Origin: Pseudorhodobacter antarcticus
GTDB taxonomy: Bacteria; Pseudomonadota; Alphaproteobacteria; Rhodobacterales; Rhodobacteraceae
DNA: 64,000 nucleotides
Direction: 5' to 3'
Assembly: GCA_945860375.1 (NCBI GenBank)
Contig: CAMAQR010000001.1
Span: 62,001-126,000, forward strand
Shown: positions 1-8,676 of the stretch, one piece after another
Layout of the letters: every line of letters starts with the position of its first letter
Numbering within the stretch: the stretch's first letter is position 1
Program-made: the position numbers and the translations under genes
The notes under the pieces: generated by a model
The model's database searches: none
Told to the model about the DNA's origin: nothing
The model's input: only the letters and a program-made list of their open reading frames with translations

Positions 1-216
1 CGGGTCCAGCACCCGGATCAGACCCTCGTGAAACGCCAACCGGTCGGTGTCGCGCGTCAGCACCACCGGCTGATAGGCCAGCCGCAGCCGCTGGGTGTCA
101 ATTGCCGTCCGCACCATCGACATGGTTGCGCGATCCCCCTCCCGGATGGCAACACCCAACGGGCTGCCCAAGCCCGCCAGCCCTTCGATCCGCGGCTTTT
201 TGCGCTCCGGCATCAT
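1..216 (-). CDS. EAL-domain protein, N-terminal 72 codons (3' end outside window)
   Basis: Only the N-terminus is present; the gene runs off the left edge. Two ATG codons stand side by side at 216 and 213, preceded by a strong AAGGAGGTGG ribosome binding site. The visible part has a basic lead, then RLAYQPVV and HEGLIRVLDP. These match the opening of an EAL cyclic-di-GMP phosphodiesterase, where a LAYQPVV-type strand precedes the signature EAL loop. Here the signature reads EGL instead of EAL; the metal-binding Glu is kept and the Ala to Gly change is conservative. The rest of the active site is not visible, so activity cannot be judged. No GGDEF or transmembrane segment precedes the domain. 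It is divergent from tag. Confidence 0.75.
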   Translation of the reverse strand, partial: MMPERKKPRIEGLAGLGSPLGVAIREGDRATMSMVRTAIDTQRLRLAYQPVVLTRDTDRLAFHEGLIRVLDP

Positions 217-329
217 AGCGCCACCTCCTTGTCCTATGCCCGGCGGCCCCTGCCTGACTGCGAACAAACTGTGGCCATAAGAGTTAAGGGCGGGTAAATG
301 TTAGAATTGGAACCATCGAAGGCCCCGCC

Positions 330-908
330 ATGGAAACCCAAAAGCGCTGCCTTTGGTGCGGCACAGATCCGTTGTATGTCGCTTACCATGATACGGAATG
401 GGGCCGCCCCGAACACGACAGCCGCAGGCTGTGGGAATGTCTGGTTCTCGAAGGTTTTCAGGCCGGGTTGAACTGGATCACCATCTTGCGCAAACGCGAG
501 TCGTTTCGCGCGGCCTTTGCAGGCTTTGACCCTGAAATCATTGCACAATGGGGCGAACCCGAAGTGCTGCGCCTGCTGGCCGACACCGGCATCATCCGCC
601 ATCGCGGCAAGATAGAGGCCACCATTTCCGGCGCCCGCGCCTATCTGCGGATAGAGGCGCAGCAGGGGTTTTCCAAGTACCTGTGGGATCAGGTGAACGG
701 GGTGACACCAACCGACCACCTGCAAAATATGGGTCAGCCGCCAAACCAGACCCCTGCGTCTGTCGCGATGTCAAAATCGCTCAAATCCGAAGGGTTCAAG
801 TTTTGCGGTCCGACGATCACCTACGCCTTCATGCAGGCGGTGGGGATGGTGAATGACCATGTGGTCAGTTGTGACTGGCATCGAAGGATGAAAGCCAATG
901 ATGGGTGA
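330..908 (+). CDS. tag: DNA-3-methyladenine glycosylase I
   Basis: Base-excision repair enzyme that removes 3-methyladenine from alkylated DNA. The protein has 192 residues, the usual length. The structural zinc ligands are recognisable by spacing: Cys7 and His20 at the N-terminus, His177 and Cys181 near the C-terminus, matching Cys4/His17/His175/Cys179 of the E. coli enzyme. The segment LEGFQAGLNWITIL matches the substrate-pocket region of Tag. The ATG at 330 is the only start that keeps Cys7. The gene stands alone between the divergent EAL gene and the convergent tlpA gene. Confidence 0.95.
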   Translation: METQKRCLWCGTDPLYVAYHDTEWGRPEHDSRRLWECLVLEGFQAGLNWITILRKRESFRAAFAGFDPEIIAQWGEPEVLRLLADTGIIRHRGKIEATISGARAYLRIEAQQGFSKYLWDQVNGVTPTDHLQNMGQPPNQTPASVAMSKSLKSEGFKFCGPTITYAFMQAVGMVNDHVVSCDWHRRMKANDG

Positions 909-910
909 CA

Positions 911-945
911 AACCCACCCTGCCCCGATCCCGTCAGGGCGGGGTT
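911..945. terminator. Hairpin between convergent tag and tlpA
   Basis: Inverted repeat with arms AACCC-A-CCCTG (911-921) and CAGGG-CG-GGGTT (934-945): two 5-bp helices separated by a small internal loop. It fills the 36-bp gap between the tag stop and the tlpA stop, so it could end transcription from both sides. There is no long T run, so the call is tentative. Confidence 0.4.
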
Positions 946-1478
946 CACCCGGCAATCATCGCCCGCAACACTGCCTGAGCTGCGGCCGAATCCCATTCCG
1001 CGTCGCCGATCAGCCGTGCCACTTCCTGGCCTTCCGGGTTCAGAATCACCGTCACCGGCAGGCCCAGCACCCCCATGGCCCGCGCAAGTTCCGATTTCGG
1101 ATCGCGCAGCACCGGCAGGTTGACCACGCCCGCTTCGGCATAAAACTTCTCGATCTGGACCACCGCGTTGCGCCCCGTCGCCACCGGCACCACGGCGATT
1201 TCGGGCAGCGCCTGTGCCAGCCGGTCCAGCGACGGCATTTCCGCCCGGCAGGGCGCGCACCATGTCGCCCAGAAATTCAGCACCACCCATTTGCCCTTGT
1301 ACTCGGCCAGCGAACGCGGGGCCTCGGCACCGTCCAGCAGCATGACATCAGGCAAGGCCACGGGTTCCGACAGAGACAACTTCTTCATGTCACCGATCAG
1401 CAGCCCCTCAAGCCCGCCCGCATTTGCGGAAAAAGCAAAGGCCGTATACAGAACCACCAACAGCATCTTGCGCATCAT
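945..1478 (-). CDS. tlpA: TlpA-family periplasmic thiol-disulfide oxidoreductase
   Basis: Thioredoxin-fold protein that should act as a disulfide reductant in the periplasm, as in cytochrome c or cytochrome oxidase maturation. About 177 residues. An N-terminal hydrophobic signal or anchor (residues 4-20) ends with SANA. The redox motif WCAPC (Cys74 and Cys77) sits in the context [15 protein letters not shown], and the cis-Pro loop appears as [12 protein letters not shown] chose the paired ATGs at 1478/1475 because they give a clean signal sequence and have GGAAGG upstream; a longer reading frame to 1637 would add a non-signal extension inside argH. It is divergent from argH with only 15 bp between start codons. 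Confidence 0.9.
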   Translation of the reverse strand: MMRKMLLVVLYTAFAFSANAGGLEGLLIGDMKKLSLSEPVALPDVMLLDGAEAPRSLAEYKGKWVVLNFWATWCAPCRAEMPSLDRLAQALPEIAVVPVATGRNAVVQIEKFYAEAGVVNLPVLRDPKSELARAMGVLGLPVTVILNPEGQEVARLIGDAEWDSAAAQAVLRAMIAG

Positions 1479-1493
1479 GTCGAAGGCCCTTCC

Positions 1494-2891
1494 ATGACCA
1501 AACCCGAAAATTCCGCCAACCAGATGTGGGGCGGACGCTTTGCCTCTGGTCCTGATGCGATCATGACCGCCATCAATGCCTCTATCGGCTTTGACAAACG
1601 ACTTTACGCGCAAGACATCGCAGGCTCTCGCGCCCATGCCGCCATGTTGGCTGCGACGGGTATCCTGAGTTCTAGTGACGCAGAGGCCATCGGGGAAGGC
1701 CTGCTCACGGTGTTGTCAGAGATCGAGTCCGGGAATTTCGTCTTTTCCACCGCTCTGGAAGACATCCATATGAATGTCGAAAGCCGCCTGAAGGACATCA
1801 TCGGTGCGCCTGCGGGCCGTTTGCACACGGCGCGGTCGCGCAATGATCAGGTCGCCGTCGATTTCCGGCTGTGGGTGCGCGATCAATGCGACGCCGCAAT
1901 CATGGGCCTGAATGCGCTGATGAAAGCGTTTCTGGCGCAGGCCGAGCAGGGAACCGATTGGGTGATGCCCGGCTTCACCCATCTGCAAACCGCCCAACCG
2001 GTGACTTGGGGCCACCACATGCTGGCCTATGTCGAGATGCTGGCCCGCGACAAATCCCGCTTTGAAGACGCCCGCCGCCGGATGAACGAATGCCCGCTGG
2101 GGGCCGCAGCCTTGGCCGGAACCTCGTTCCCCATCGACCGCCACATGACCGCCAAAGCGCTTGGCTTCGACCGCCCCACCGCCAACAGCCTCGATTCCGT
2201 CTCCGACCGCGACTTCGCGCTCGAATTCCTAAGCGCCTCCAGCATCTGCGCCATGCACCTGTCGCGTTTCGCAGAAGAACTGGTGATCTGGTCCTCGGCG
2301 CAATTCCGTTTCGTCAAACTGTCCGACAAATGGACCACCGGCAGCAGCATCATGCCGCAAAAGAAAAACCCCGACGCCGCAGAACTTCTGCGCGCAAAAC
2401 TGGGGCGGATCTTGGGGGCAACCGTCGCTCTGTTCACCATCATGAAGGGTCTGGCGCTGACCTATTCCAAGGACATGCAGGAAGACAAAGAACAGGTCTT
2501 TGACGCCGCCGACACCCTGATGCTGGCCTTGGCGGCGATGACCGGCATGGTCGGCGACATGACGGCCAACCGCGATGTGCTGGCCGCATCCGCCGCCAGC
2601 GGCTTTTCCACCGCCACCGATCTTGCCGATTGGCTGGTGCGCGCCCTGAACCTGCCGTTCCGCGACGCGCATCACGTCACCGGAACGCTGGTCGCCCTGG
2701 CCGAATCCAAGGGCTGCGACCTGCCGGACCTGTCGATCACCGAGATGAAGTCGGTCCACGACGGCATCACCCAAGAGGTTTACTCTGTGCTGGGCGTTGA
2801 AAACTCGGTGCGCAGCCGCATGTCCTACGGCGGAACCTCGCCCACCCGTGTGGCCGAGCATGTGGCGCGTTGGAAAATCTTGTTAGGTTAA
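1494..2891 (+). CDS. argH: Argininosuccinate lyase
   Basis: Last step of arginine biosynthesis: argininosuccinate to arginine and fumarate. 465 residues, full length. It opens with MWGGRF as in the family, and the fumarase/aspartase-superfamily signature loop [12 protein letters not shown] is intact, including the flexible catalytic Ser region. Other conserved blocks are [10 protein letters not shown] and TVGFTHLQ-like [17 protein letters not shown]. The ATG at 1494 is 15 bp from the divergent tlpA start. It is followed by two small lipoprotein genes and lysA, an order I know from other Rhodobacterales. Confidence 0.97.
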   Translation: MTKPENSANQMWGGRFASGPDAIMTAINASIGFDKRLYAQDIAGSRAHAAMLAATGILSSSDAEAIGEGLLTVLSEIESGNFVFSTALEDIHMNVESRLKDIIGAPAGRLHTARSRNDQVAVDFRLWVRDQCDAAIMGLNALMKAFLAQAEQGTDWVMPGFTHLQTAQPVTWGHHMLAYVEMLARDKSRFEDARRRMNECPLGAAALAGTSFPIDRHMTAKALGFDRPTANSLDSVSDRDFALEFLSASSICAMHLSRFAEELVIWSSAQFRFVKLSDKWTTGSSIMPQKKNPDAAELLRAKLGRILGATVALFTIMKGLALTYSKDMQEDKEQVFDAADTLMLALAAMTGMVGDMTANRDVLAASAASGFSTATDLADWLVRALNLPFRDAHHVTGTLVALAESKGCDLPDLSITEMKSVHDGITQEVYSVLGVENSVRSRMSYGGTSPTRVAEHVARWKILLG

Positions 2892-2909
2892 GGCAGCCTA
2901 GGAGGGTCA

Positions 2910-3017
2910 ATGCCCCATGTTGCCCGCATTCTGCTTTGCGCCATTCTGCTTGTCACCGCCTGCCACATGTCGCCTGCTTTGACGAACCGAGGCCTCACGC
3001 TGACACATCGTTACTAA
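2910..3017 (+). CDS. Tiny putative lipoprotein (35 aa) between argH and lysA
   Basis: A 35-codon reading frame begins at the ATG at 2910, with AGGAGGG placed 4-10 bases upstream. The protein has a short basic lead, a hydrophobic core (ILLCAILLV) and a lipobox LVTAC with the candidate lipidated Cys at residue 18, then only 17 polar residues. The strong ribosome binding site, the lipobox and the 9-bp gap to the next lipoprotein gene support a real gene. Its role is unknown. It lacks the GxKGPL motif of LptM/YifL-type lipoproteins, so I do not assign that function. Confidence 0.6.
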   Translation: MPHVARILLCAILLVTACHMSPALTNRGLTLTHRY

Positions 3018-3026
3018 AGGACCACC

Positions 3027-3164
3027 ATGAAGCCGCTCTTGATCCTTGCCTTGCTGACCCTCACTGCCTGCGGTGCCGATGGTGCCCCGGAAAGCCCCGA
3101 GCCCGGCGTTTCTGTGTCCGGTAAGGTCAGCATCGGCATCAGCAGCGCGCCCAAGACCGAATAA
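3027..3164 (+). CDS. Small lipoprotein (45 aa) upstream of lysA
   Basis: 45 residues: a signal peptide, lipobox LTAC with the candidate lipidated Cys at residue 15, then a Pro/Glu-rich and Ser/Gly-rich tail with no recognisable domain. The start at 3027 follows AAGGACC. It lies 9 bp after the previous tiny lipoprotein and about 80 bp before lysA, so all four genes from argH to lysA may share a transcript. Small lipoproteins at this place are usual in the order as far as I recall, but I know of no experimental function. Confidence 0.75.
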   Translation: MKPLLILALLTLTACGADGAPESPEPGVSVSGKVSIGISSAPKTE

Positions 3165-3245
3165 ACGGCAAACCCGGCCCGCCCGAATTGCGAAGCCCTC
3201 CGCATCTGCTATAGCTGCGGGACTGTTCACAAAAGGTGCTGCCGC

Positions 3246-4511
3246 ATGGACCATTTTCTCTATAAATCCGGCAGCCTGCATGCCGAGGATGTGGCGATTT
3301 CCGAAATCGCGGCAACGGTCGGCACACCGTTCTATTGCTATTCCGCCGCCACCCTGACCCGGCATTACAACCTGTTCACCGAAGCGCTGTCACCGCTGCC
3401 GCATCTGGTGTGCTTTGCGATCAAATCACTGTCGAACATCGCCGTGCTGAAATTGCTGGGCGATCTGGGCGCAGGGATGGATGTGGTGTCGGGTGGCGAA
3501 TACCGCCGCGCGCTTGCCGCAGGCGTGCCCGGTTCGCGCATCGTGTTTTCCGGCGTGGGCAAGACGCGTGATGAAATGCGGCTGGCGCTGTCGGGCGGCA
3601 TTCGCCAGTTCAACGTCGAATCCGAACCCGAACTGCGGGCTTTGTCCGAGGTGGCCACTGCGATGGGCCTTGTCGCCCCGATCACCATCCGGGTGAACCC
3701 GGACGTCGACGCCCGCACCCATGAGAAAATCGCGACGGGCAAGAAAGACAACAAATTCGGCATCCCGATTGACCGCGCTTCTGCCGTTTACGCCGAGGCA
3801 GCGGCCCTGCCCGGCCTGCAGGTCATCGGCATCGACGTGCACATCGGCAGCCAGTTGACCGAACTTGAACCGTTTGAACAAGCCTATCTGAAGGTTGCCG
3901 ACCTGACGACGCGTCTGCGCTCCGAAGGCCACACCATCACCCGTCTTGATCTGGGCGGCGGTCTGGGCATCCCTTACACCCGCTCGAACGAGGCCCCGCC
4001 CCTGCCGATGGACTACGGCGCGTTGATCAAGCGCACGGTCGGCCATCTGGGCTGCGAGATTGAAATCGAACCCGGCCGCCTGATTTCCGGCAACGCAGGC
4101 ATTCTGGTGTCCAAGGTGATCTATGTGAAAGAGGGGCAATCCCGCGATTTCCTGATCCTTGACGCCGCGATGAACGACCTTGTGCGCCCGTCGATGTACG
4201 GCGCCCATCACGACATTGACCCGGTGATCGAACCCGCCCCCGCCACCGAACCCCACAACTATGACGTGGTCGGACCAGTCTGTGAAACCGGCGACACCTT
4301 TGCCAAGGCCCGCCCGCTGCCGCCCTTGAACGAGGGCGATCTGGTCGCTTTCCGCTCGGCCGGGGCCTATGGCGCGGTGATGGCATCGGAATACAACACC
4401 CGGCCCCTGATCCCCGAGGTGCTGGTGCGGGGTGATCAATTCGCCGTCATTCGCGCCCGTCCGACCTTTGAAGATATCCTGAACCGCGATACCATCCCCA
4501 CATGGTTGTGA
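3246..4511 (+). CDS. lysA: Diaminopimelate decarboxylase
   Basis: PLP enzyme that makes L-lysine from meso-diaminopimelate. 421 residues, the normal length. The PLP-binding Lys is Lys60 in CFAIKSL. Other family blocks are the glycine-rich phosphate loop LGGGLGIPY, EPGRLISGNAG for substrate binding across the dimer, and the VCETGD loop that carries the active-site Cys of the partner subunit. It is followed after 13 bp by the large membrane-protein gene at 4525. Confidence 0.97.
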   Translation: MDHFLYKSGSLHAEDVAISEIAATVGTPFYCYSAATLTRHYNLFTEALSPLPHLVCFAIKSLSNIAVLKLLGDLGAGMDVVSGGEYRRALAAGVPGSRIVFSGVGKTRDEMRLALSGGIRQFNVESEPELRALSEVATAMGLVAPITIRVNPDVDARTHEKIATGKKDNKFGIPIDRASAVYAEAAALPGLQVIGIDVHIGSQLTELEPFEQAYLKVADLTTRLRSEGHTITRLDLGGGLGIPYTRSNEAPPLPMDYGALIKRTVGHLGCEIEIEPGRLISGNAGILVSKVIYVKEGQSRDFLILDAAMNDLVRPSMYGAHHDIDPVIEPAPATEPHNYDVVGPVCETGDTFAKARPLPPLNEGDLVAFRSAGAYGAVMASEYNTRPLIPEVLVRGDQFAVIRARPTFEDILNRDTIPTWL

Positions 4512-4524
4512 ACTGGCCGAGGGT

Positions 4525-7005
4525 ATGACCGCCACAGCAGACCGCGCCTTGAAACGGATAGAGACGCCACTTCGGCTGACTCTGCTCGGCCTATGGGCCG
4601 AACGGCTGACCCTTGCGTTCTGGCCGTTGTGGACCATCACCATCGCAGCAATCGCCGCTGCCGCCTTTGGGGTGCAAGACCTCCTGCCGCTGGAGGCCGC
4701 ATGGGCCGGGATGGTCGCAACCGTGCTGGCGCTGGTCTGGGCCACGACCCACGGTCTGCGCGCGTTCCGACGCCCCAGCCGCACCGAGGCCTTGGTCCGC
4801 CTAGATGCCCGCCTGCCCGGCCAACCCATCGCGGCGCTGCTGGACAGCCAAGCCATCGGGGCCAACGACCCGGCCTCGCAAGCCGTCTGGGCGGCCCACC
4901 GCGCCCGCATGGCCGCCCGCGCCAGCGCCGCCCGCGCCGTGGAACCCAACCTGAAACTGGCGTCGCGCGATCCCTATGCCCTGCGGTATGTCGCCCTGAC
5001 CGCGCTGGTGATGGCCCTGATGTTCGGCTCGCTGTGGCGGATCACCTCTGTCGCGGGTCTGGCACCGGGGGCCGCAGCCGCCGCCGCTGGCCCTGCGTGG
5101 GAAGGTTGGGCGCAACCGCCGCTTTATACTGGCAAACCAACGCTTTACCTCAATGACCAAACCGCCGAGGCGCTGACGCTGCCCACCGGCACTCGCCTGC
5201 AGATCCGCCTTTACGGCGAGGCGGGCGCGTTGATCCTGTCCGAAACGGTGTCAGGCCGCACCGATCCTGCCGCCGCGTCGCAGCCCAACCACGACTTTCT
5301 GATCACCAAATCCGGCACCCTGTCGATCGAAGGCAGGGGTGGGCGTGACTGGAAAATCATCGCCACCCCCGACAAAGCCCCCACCGTCACCCCCGAGGCC
5401 AGCATCGGGCGCGAAGCCGATGGGCGCTTCAAACAGGCCTACACCGCAAGCGACGATTACGGCGTCACCAAGGGCCAGGTCATCATCGCGCTGGACCTTG
5501 CCGCCGTGGACCGCCGCTTTGGCCTGACGATCGAACCCGAGGCGACAGACCCCGTCACGCTGGACCTTTCGCTGCCCGTCAAAGGCAAGCGCGACGCGAT
5601 CAAATCGACCTTCATCGACGATCTGTCGCAGCATGTCTTCTCCAACCTTCCGGTCACGCTGACCTATTCGGTGACCGACGCCGCCGCGCAAACCGGCACC
5701 GCCGCGCCGATCAAAGTCACTCTGCCGGGTCGCCGTTTCTTCGACCCCCTCGCCGCTGCCCTGATCGAGATGCGCCGCGATCTGCTTTGGAACCGCGCCA
5801 ATGCCCCGCGCGCCGTGCAAATCCTCAAGGCAATCACCCACAAGCCCGAGGGCTTCATCCGCAACGAACGCGCCTATCTGCGCCTGCGCGTTGCCCTGAA
5901 ACGGCTGGAGGCCGAGGCCGCCACCCTGCCCACCGCCGCCCGCGATGAGATTGCCGAAGAGCTGTGGCAGGTGGCGCTGCTGGTCGAAGAGGGCGATCTG
6001 GCGTCGGCGCAAGAACGCCTGCGCCGCGCCCAGGATCGTCTGGACGAGGCCATCCGTCGCGGCGCCTCGCCCGAAGAAATTCAGGAACTGATGGACGAAA
6101 TGCGGTCCGCGCTGGACAATTACATGCGCGAAATGGCCGAGGAATCGCAGCGCAAAGGTGATCCGCAAACCTCTGAAAACGGGCCGTCGATCGAGATGTC
6201 GCAAGATCAGCTGCAGCAGATGCTGGACAAGCTGCAACAGCTGATGGAAGAGGGCAAGACCGCCGAAGCCGCTGAACTGATGGAACAATTGCGCCAGTTC
6301 ATGGAAAACATGCAGGTGACGCAGGGCGAAGGCACTGGCAAAGGCGGCCCCGGCCAGCAGGCAATGAAAGACCTGGGCGAAACGCTGCGCAATCAACAAA
6401 AGCTGTCGGATGATGCGTTCCGCGATCTGCAAGACGGGCAGGAAGGCAATCAGGGCGAACAGCCCGGCGAAGGTGAGCCGCAAGGTAAGGGCGAGGACGG
6501 CAAATCGCTGGCCGAACGTCAGCAGGACTTGCGCGATCGTCTGGAAGGCCTGAACAAGAACGGCAAACTGCCCGGCAAGGGCAGCGAACAGGGCGACGCG
6601 GGCCAGCAAGAGCTTGACCGCGCAGGCCGCGCCATGGACGACGCCGAACAGGCGCTGCGCGACGGCAACCTGCCCGAGGCGCTGGACAAACAGGCCGAGG
6701 CGATGGACGCCATGCGCGAAGGCATCAAAGACTTCGGCGCAGCGCTGGCGCAGGAAAATCAACGCGACGGCGAACCGGGGCAGCGGCAGGCCGAAGGACA
6801 GGAACAGCGCGATGGCAGCCGTGATCCTTTGGGCCGCAACACGGGCGAATCCTCTCGGATCGGGTCGGACAAGAACCTGTTGCAGGGCGAAGATGTGTAT
6901 CGGCGCGCCCAGGAACTGCTGGACGAGATCCGCAAACGCTCGGGCGAACAAGCTCGCCCGGAAGGTGAGCGCGATTATCTGAAACGGCTGCTGGACCTGT
7001 TTTAG
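4525..7005 (+). CDS. TIGR02302-family large membrane protein
   Basis: 826 residues. There are hydrophobic segments at roughly residues 30-50, 55-75 and 150-172, then a long soluble region. About residues 480-790 are very rich in Gln, Glu, Asp and Gly and read like a long helical or disordered stretch with GEGQ-type low complexity. I recognise it as the alphaproteobacterial family TIGR02302, which commonly follows lysA; its function is not known to me. The start at 4525 is close behind lysA, suggesting co-transcription. The gene ends about 70 bp before a convergent zinc-ribbon gene. Reverse-strand frames through the low-complexity part are artefacts of composition. Confidence 0.85.
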   Translation: MTATADRALKRIETPLRLTLLGLWAERLTLAFWPLWTITIAAIAAAAFGVQDLLPLEAAWAGMVATVLALVWATTHGLRAFRRPSRTEALVRLDARLPGQPIAALLDSQAIGANDPASQAVWAAHRARMAARASAARAVEPNLKLASRDPYALRYVALTALVMALMFGSLWRITSVAGLAPGAAAAAAGPAWEGWAQPPLYTGKPTLYLNDQTAEALTLPTGTRLQIRLYGEAGALILSETVSGRTDPAAASQPNHDFLITKSGTLSIEGRGGRDWKIIATPDKAPTVTPEASIGREADGRFKQAYTASDDYGVTKGQVIIALDLAAVDRRFGLTIEPEATDPVTLDLSLPVKGKRDAIKSTFIDDLSQHVFSNLPVTLTYSVTDAAAQTGTAAPIKVTLPGRRFFDPLAAALIEMRRDLLWNRANAPRAVQILKAITHKPEGFIRNERAYLRLRVALKRLEAEAATLPTAARDEIAEELWQVALLVEEGDLASAQERLRRAQDRLDEAIRRGASPEEIQELMDEMRSALDNYMREMAEESQRKGDPQTSENGPSIEMSQDQLQQMLDKLQQLMEEGKTAEAAELMEQLRQFMENMQVTQGEGTGKGGPGQQAMKDLGETLRNQQKLSDDAFRDLQDGQEGNQGEQPGEGEPQGKGEDGKSLAERQQDLRDRLEGLNKNGKLPGKGSEQGDAGQQELDRAGRAMDDAEQALRDGNLPEALDKQAEAMDAMREGIKDFGAALAQENQRDGEPGQRQAEGQEQRDGSRDPLGRNTGESSRIGSDKNLLQGEDVYRRAQELLDEIRKRSGEQARPEGERDYLKRLLDLF

Positions 7006-7072
7006 GCGCCGTCAAAACCCGCCACGTCGCCCCGGATTTGATCCGGCACGACGCGGTGCTTGGTGGCACAGA

Positions 7073-7825
7073 TCAGACGGCCCCGCCCGAAACACCGCGC
7101 AACCAGCCAATGGCGGATTTCATCAGCCCGTCCAGAAGCAGCCGGGCATGGTCGACGCTGGCGACATAAGTCTCCATCGCAGCCGCAGCCCCTGGAATTT
7201 GCTGCGCAATCCGCGGGGCCATCACATAGACCGTCACCAGAACAATCGCCAAGATCAGCATCAGCACAAAGCCGGAACGGAAACTGCCATTGGCTTTGGC
7301 AGCGGCCATGGTGTCGGCCACCGCCGCCGCATCGCCAGACCGCTTTTCGCTGCTGGCGCGCAGGGAAGAGTTGATTTCTTCAATCGCGGGCAGCATTTCA
7401 CGCCGGGTCTGCGGGCGTGCCATCGGGGGCGGGGCGATCTCAGCCTCGCCCCCCTTCATCCGCGCAATCCGCTGCGCCACTGAATTCGGCTGTGGGGCCA
7501 GACCCATTTCGGTCTGCGTTTCGATCACTTGCGGCGCATCCCCCCGGCGCGCCGCCGTCTCACGATCCGCCTCTTCGCGCAGCACCGCCAACACGCTTTC
7601 GTCTATGCCCCGCCGCGCCAATTTTTCTGGCACAACGGCAGGCGGCGACACGGGTGCCGGCGCATCATAAAGCGCCTCTTCGGCCTCCAACTCGGCCTCA
7701 ATTTCGGGGGGCAGTTGAAACCAGGCGTGGCCGCAATTGGAACATTGCACGTCACGACCGTTGTCTGGGATAACAGAGGCATCCACCTCGTATTCCGCAT
7801 CGCAGTTGGGGCAAAGTAGACGCAT
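7073..7825 (-). CDS. Zinc-ribbon (MJ0042-type) membrane protein
   Basis: About 250 residues. The N-terminus MRLLCPNC...CSNCGHAWF holds two CxxC pairs forming an MJ0042-type zinc ribbon. A long acidic, Pro-rich linker follows, then one transmembrane helix near residues 182-203 (FVLMLILAIVLVTVYV). The family is common next to ftsE in alphaproteobacteria; its role is not established to my knowledge. I chose the ATG at 7825 because it puts the ribbon at residue 1 as in relatives; an ATG at 7831 would add two residues. It is divergent from ftsE across 179 bp, so a link to division is suggested only by position. Confidence 0.85.
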   Translation of the reverse strand: MRLLCPNCDAEYEVDASVIPDNGRDVQCSNCGHAWFQLPPEIEAELEAEEALYDAPAPVSPPAVVPEKLARRGIDESVLAVLREEADRETAARRGDAPQVIETQTEMGLAPQPNSVAQRIARMKGGEAEIAPPPMARPQTRREMLPAIEEINSSLRASSEKRSGDAAAVADTMAAAKANGSFRSGFVLMLILAIVLVTVYVMAPRIAQQIPGAAAAMETYVASVDHARLLLDGLMKSAIGWLRGVSGGAV

Positions 7826-8004
7826 ATTCATCACGGTCCAGTTCGTTGGTCGCAGCACCACGCGGCCATTCTTAAACCACTTGTAGCAATGATAGAAACG
7901 TTCTGAAAGCCTTTGTGGTGAATGTTGCTGCACAGCCAATTGAATCCGCCGCGCCCATGGGTGATGGTGGCGCAAATGATCTGGACACTTAAGGAAACCG
8001 CCCG

Positions 8005-8676
8005 GTGATCGCCTTTGACAATGTCGCCTACAATTACGGCGGGGGCGAGCTTTTGTCCGACATCTCGCTGCGCCTTGCTCCGGGTTCGTTTCATTTTCTG
8101 ACCGGGCCGTCCGGGGCTGGCAAATCCACCTTCCTGAAACTGTGCTACGCCGAGTTGATGCCCACTGCAGGCCATCTCACCTTGTTTGACCGCGCGGTGC
8201 GCAGCCTGTCGCGCGATGACATTGCCCTGACCCGCCGCCGTATCGGGGTCGTGCATCAGGACTGTCAGTTTCTGGATCACCTGCCGCTCGCCGCCAACGT
8301 CGCCTTGCCGCTGACCGTTGCCGGTCGCCATGGCGAGGCGCGCGACATGACCGATCTGCTGGGCTGGGTCGGTCTTGGCCATCTGGCCGACGCCCTGCCG
8401 CCGTCCTTGTCTGGGGGGGAACGCCAACGCGCCGCCCTCGCCCGCGCCGTGATCATGGGGCCGGACGTCATCCTCGCCGATGAACCCACCGGCAATCTGG
8501 ATTGGGAGATGTCTTTGCGCCTGCTGACCTTGCTGGTCGAGTTGAACCGCATGGGCAAGACCGTGTTGATCGCCACCCATGATCTGAACCTGATCCGTCA
8601 GGCCAAATCGCAACTGGCCGCCCGCGTGCTGCGCATCTCGAAACGCCGCATTCAACTGGCGGGGGCGGATTTGTGA
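8005..8676 (+). CDS. ftsE: Cell division ATP-binding protein FtsE
   Basis: ATPase of the FtsEX complex, which couples divisome assembly to control of peptidoglycan hydrolases at the septum. 223 residues. All ABC motifs are present: Walker A GPSGAGKST (34-42), Q-loop VHQD, signature LSGGERQR, Walker B VILADEPTG and the switch His in ATHD. The start is a GTG at 8005, preceded by AAGGAAACC; no ATG upstream keeps the family N-terminus. It overlaps ftsX by 4 bp. Confidence 0.95.
   Translation: MIAFDNVAYNYGGGELLSDISLRLAPGSFHFLTGPSGAGKSTFLKLCYAELMPTAGHLTLFDRAVRSLSRDDIALTRRRIGVVHQDCQFLDHLPLAANVALPLTVAGRHGEARDMTDLLGWVGLGHLADALPPSLSGGERQRAALARAVIMGPDVILADEPTGNLDWEMSLRLLTLLVELNRMGKTVLIATHDLNLIRQAKSQLAARVLRISKRRIQLAGADL

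Noticed and set aside
2910..3017. Assigning the tiny lipoprotein as LptM/YifL
   Set aside because: The GxKGPL-type motif after the lipidated Cys is absent.
3426..4949. Long minus-strand open frame (about 507 codons) over lysA and the next gene
   Set aside because: It is antisense to a clear lysA with intact motifs, has a His/Gly/Gln-rich composition typical of reversed GC-rich codons and no family features.
5251..6951. Minus-strand open frame of about 566 codons over the TIGR02302 gene
   Set aside because: Its Phe/Leu/Ala/Gln-rich sequence mirrors the Glu/Gln codons of the low-complexity region on the real strand.
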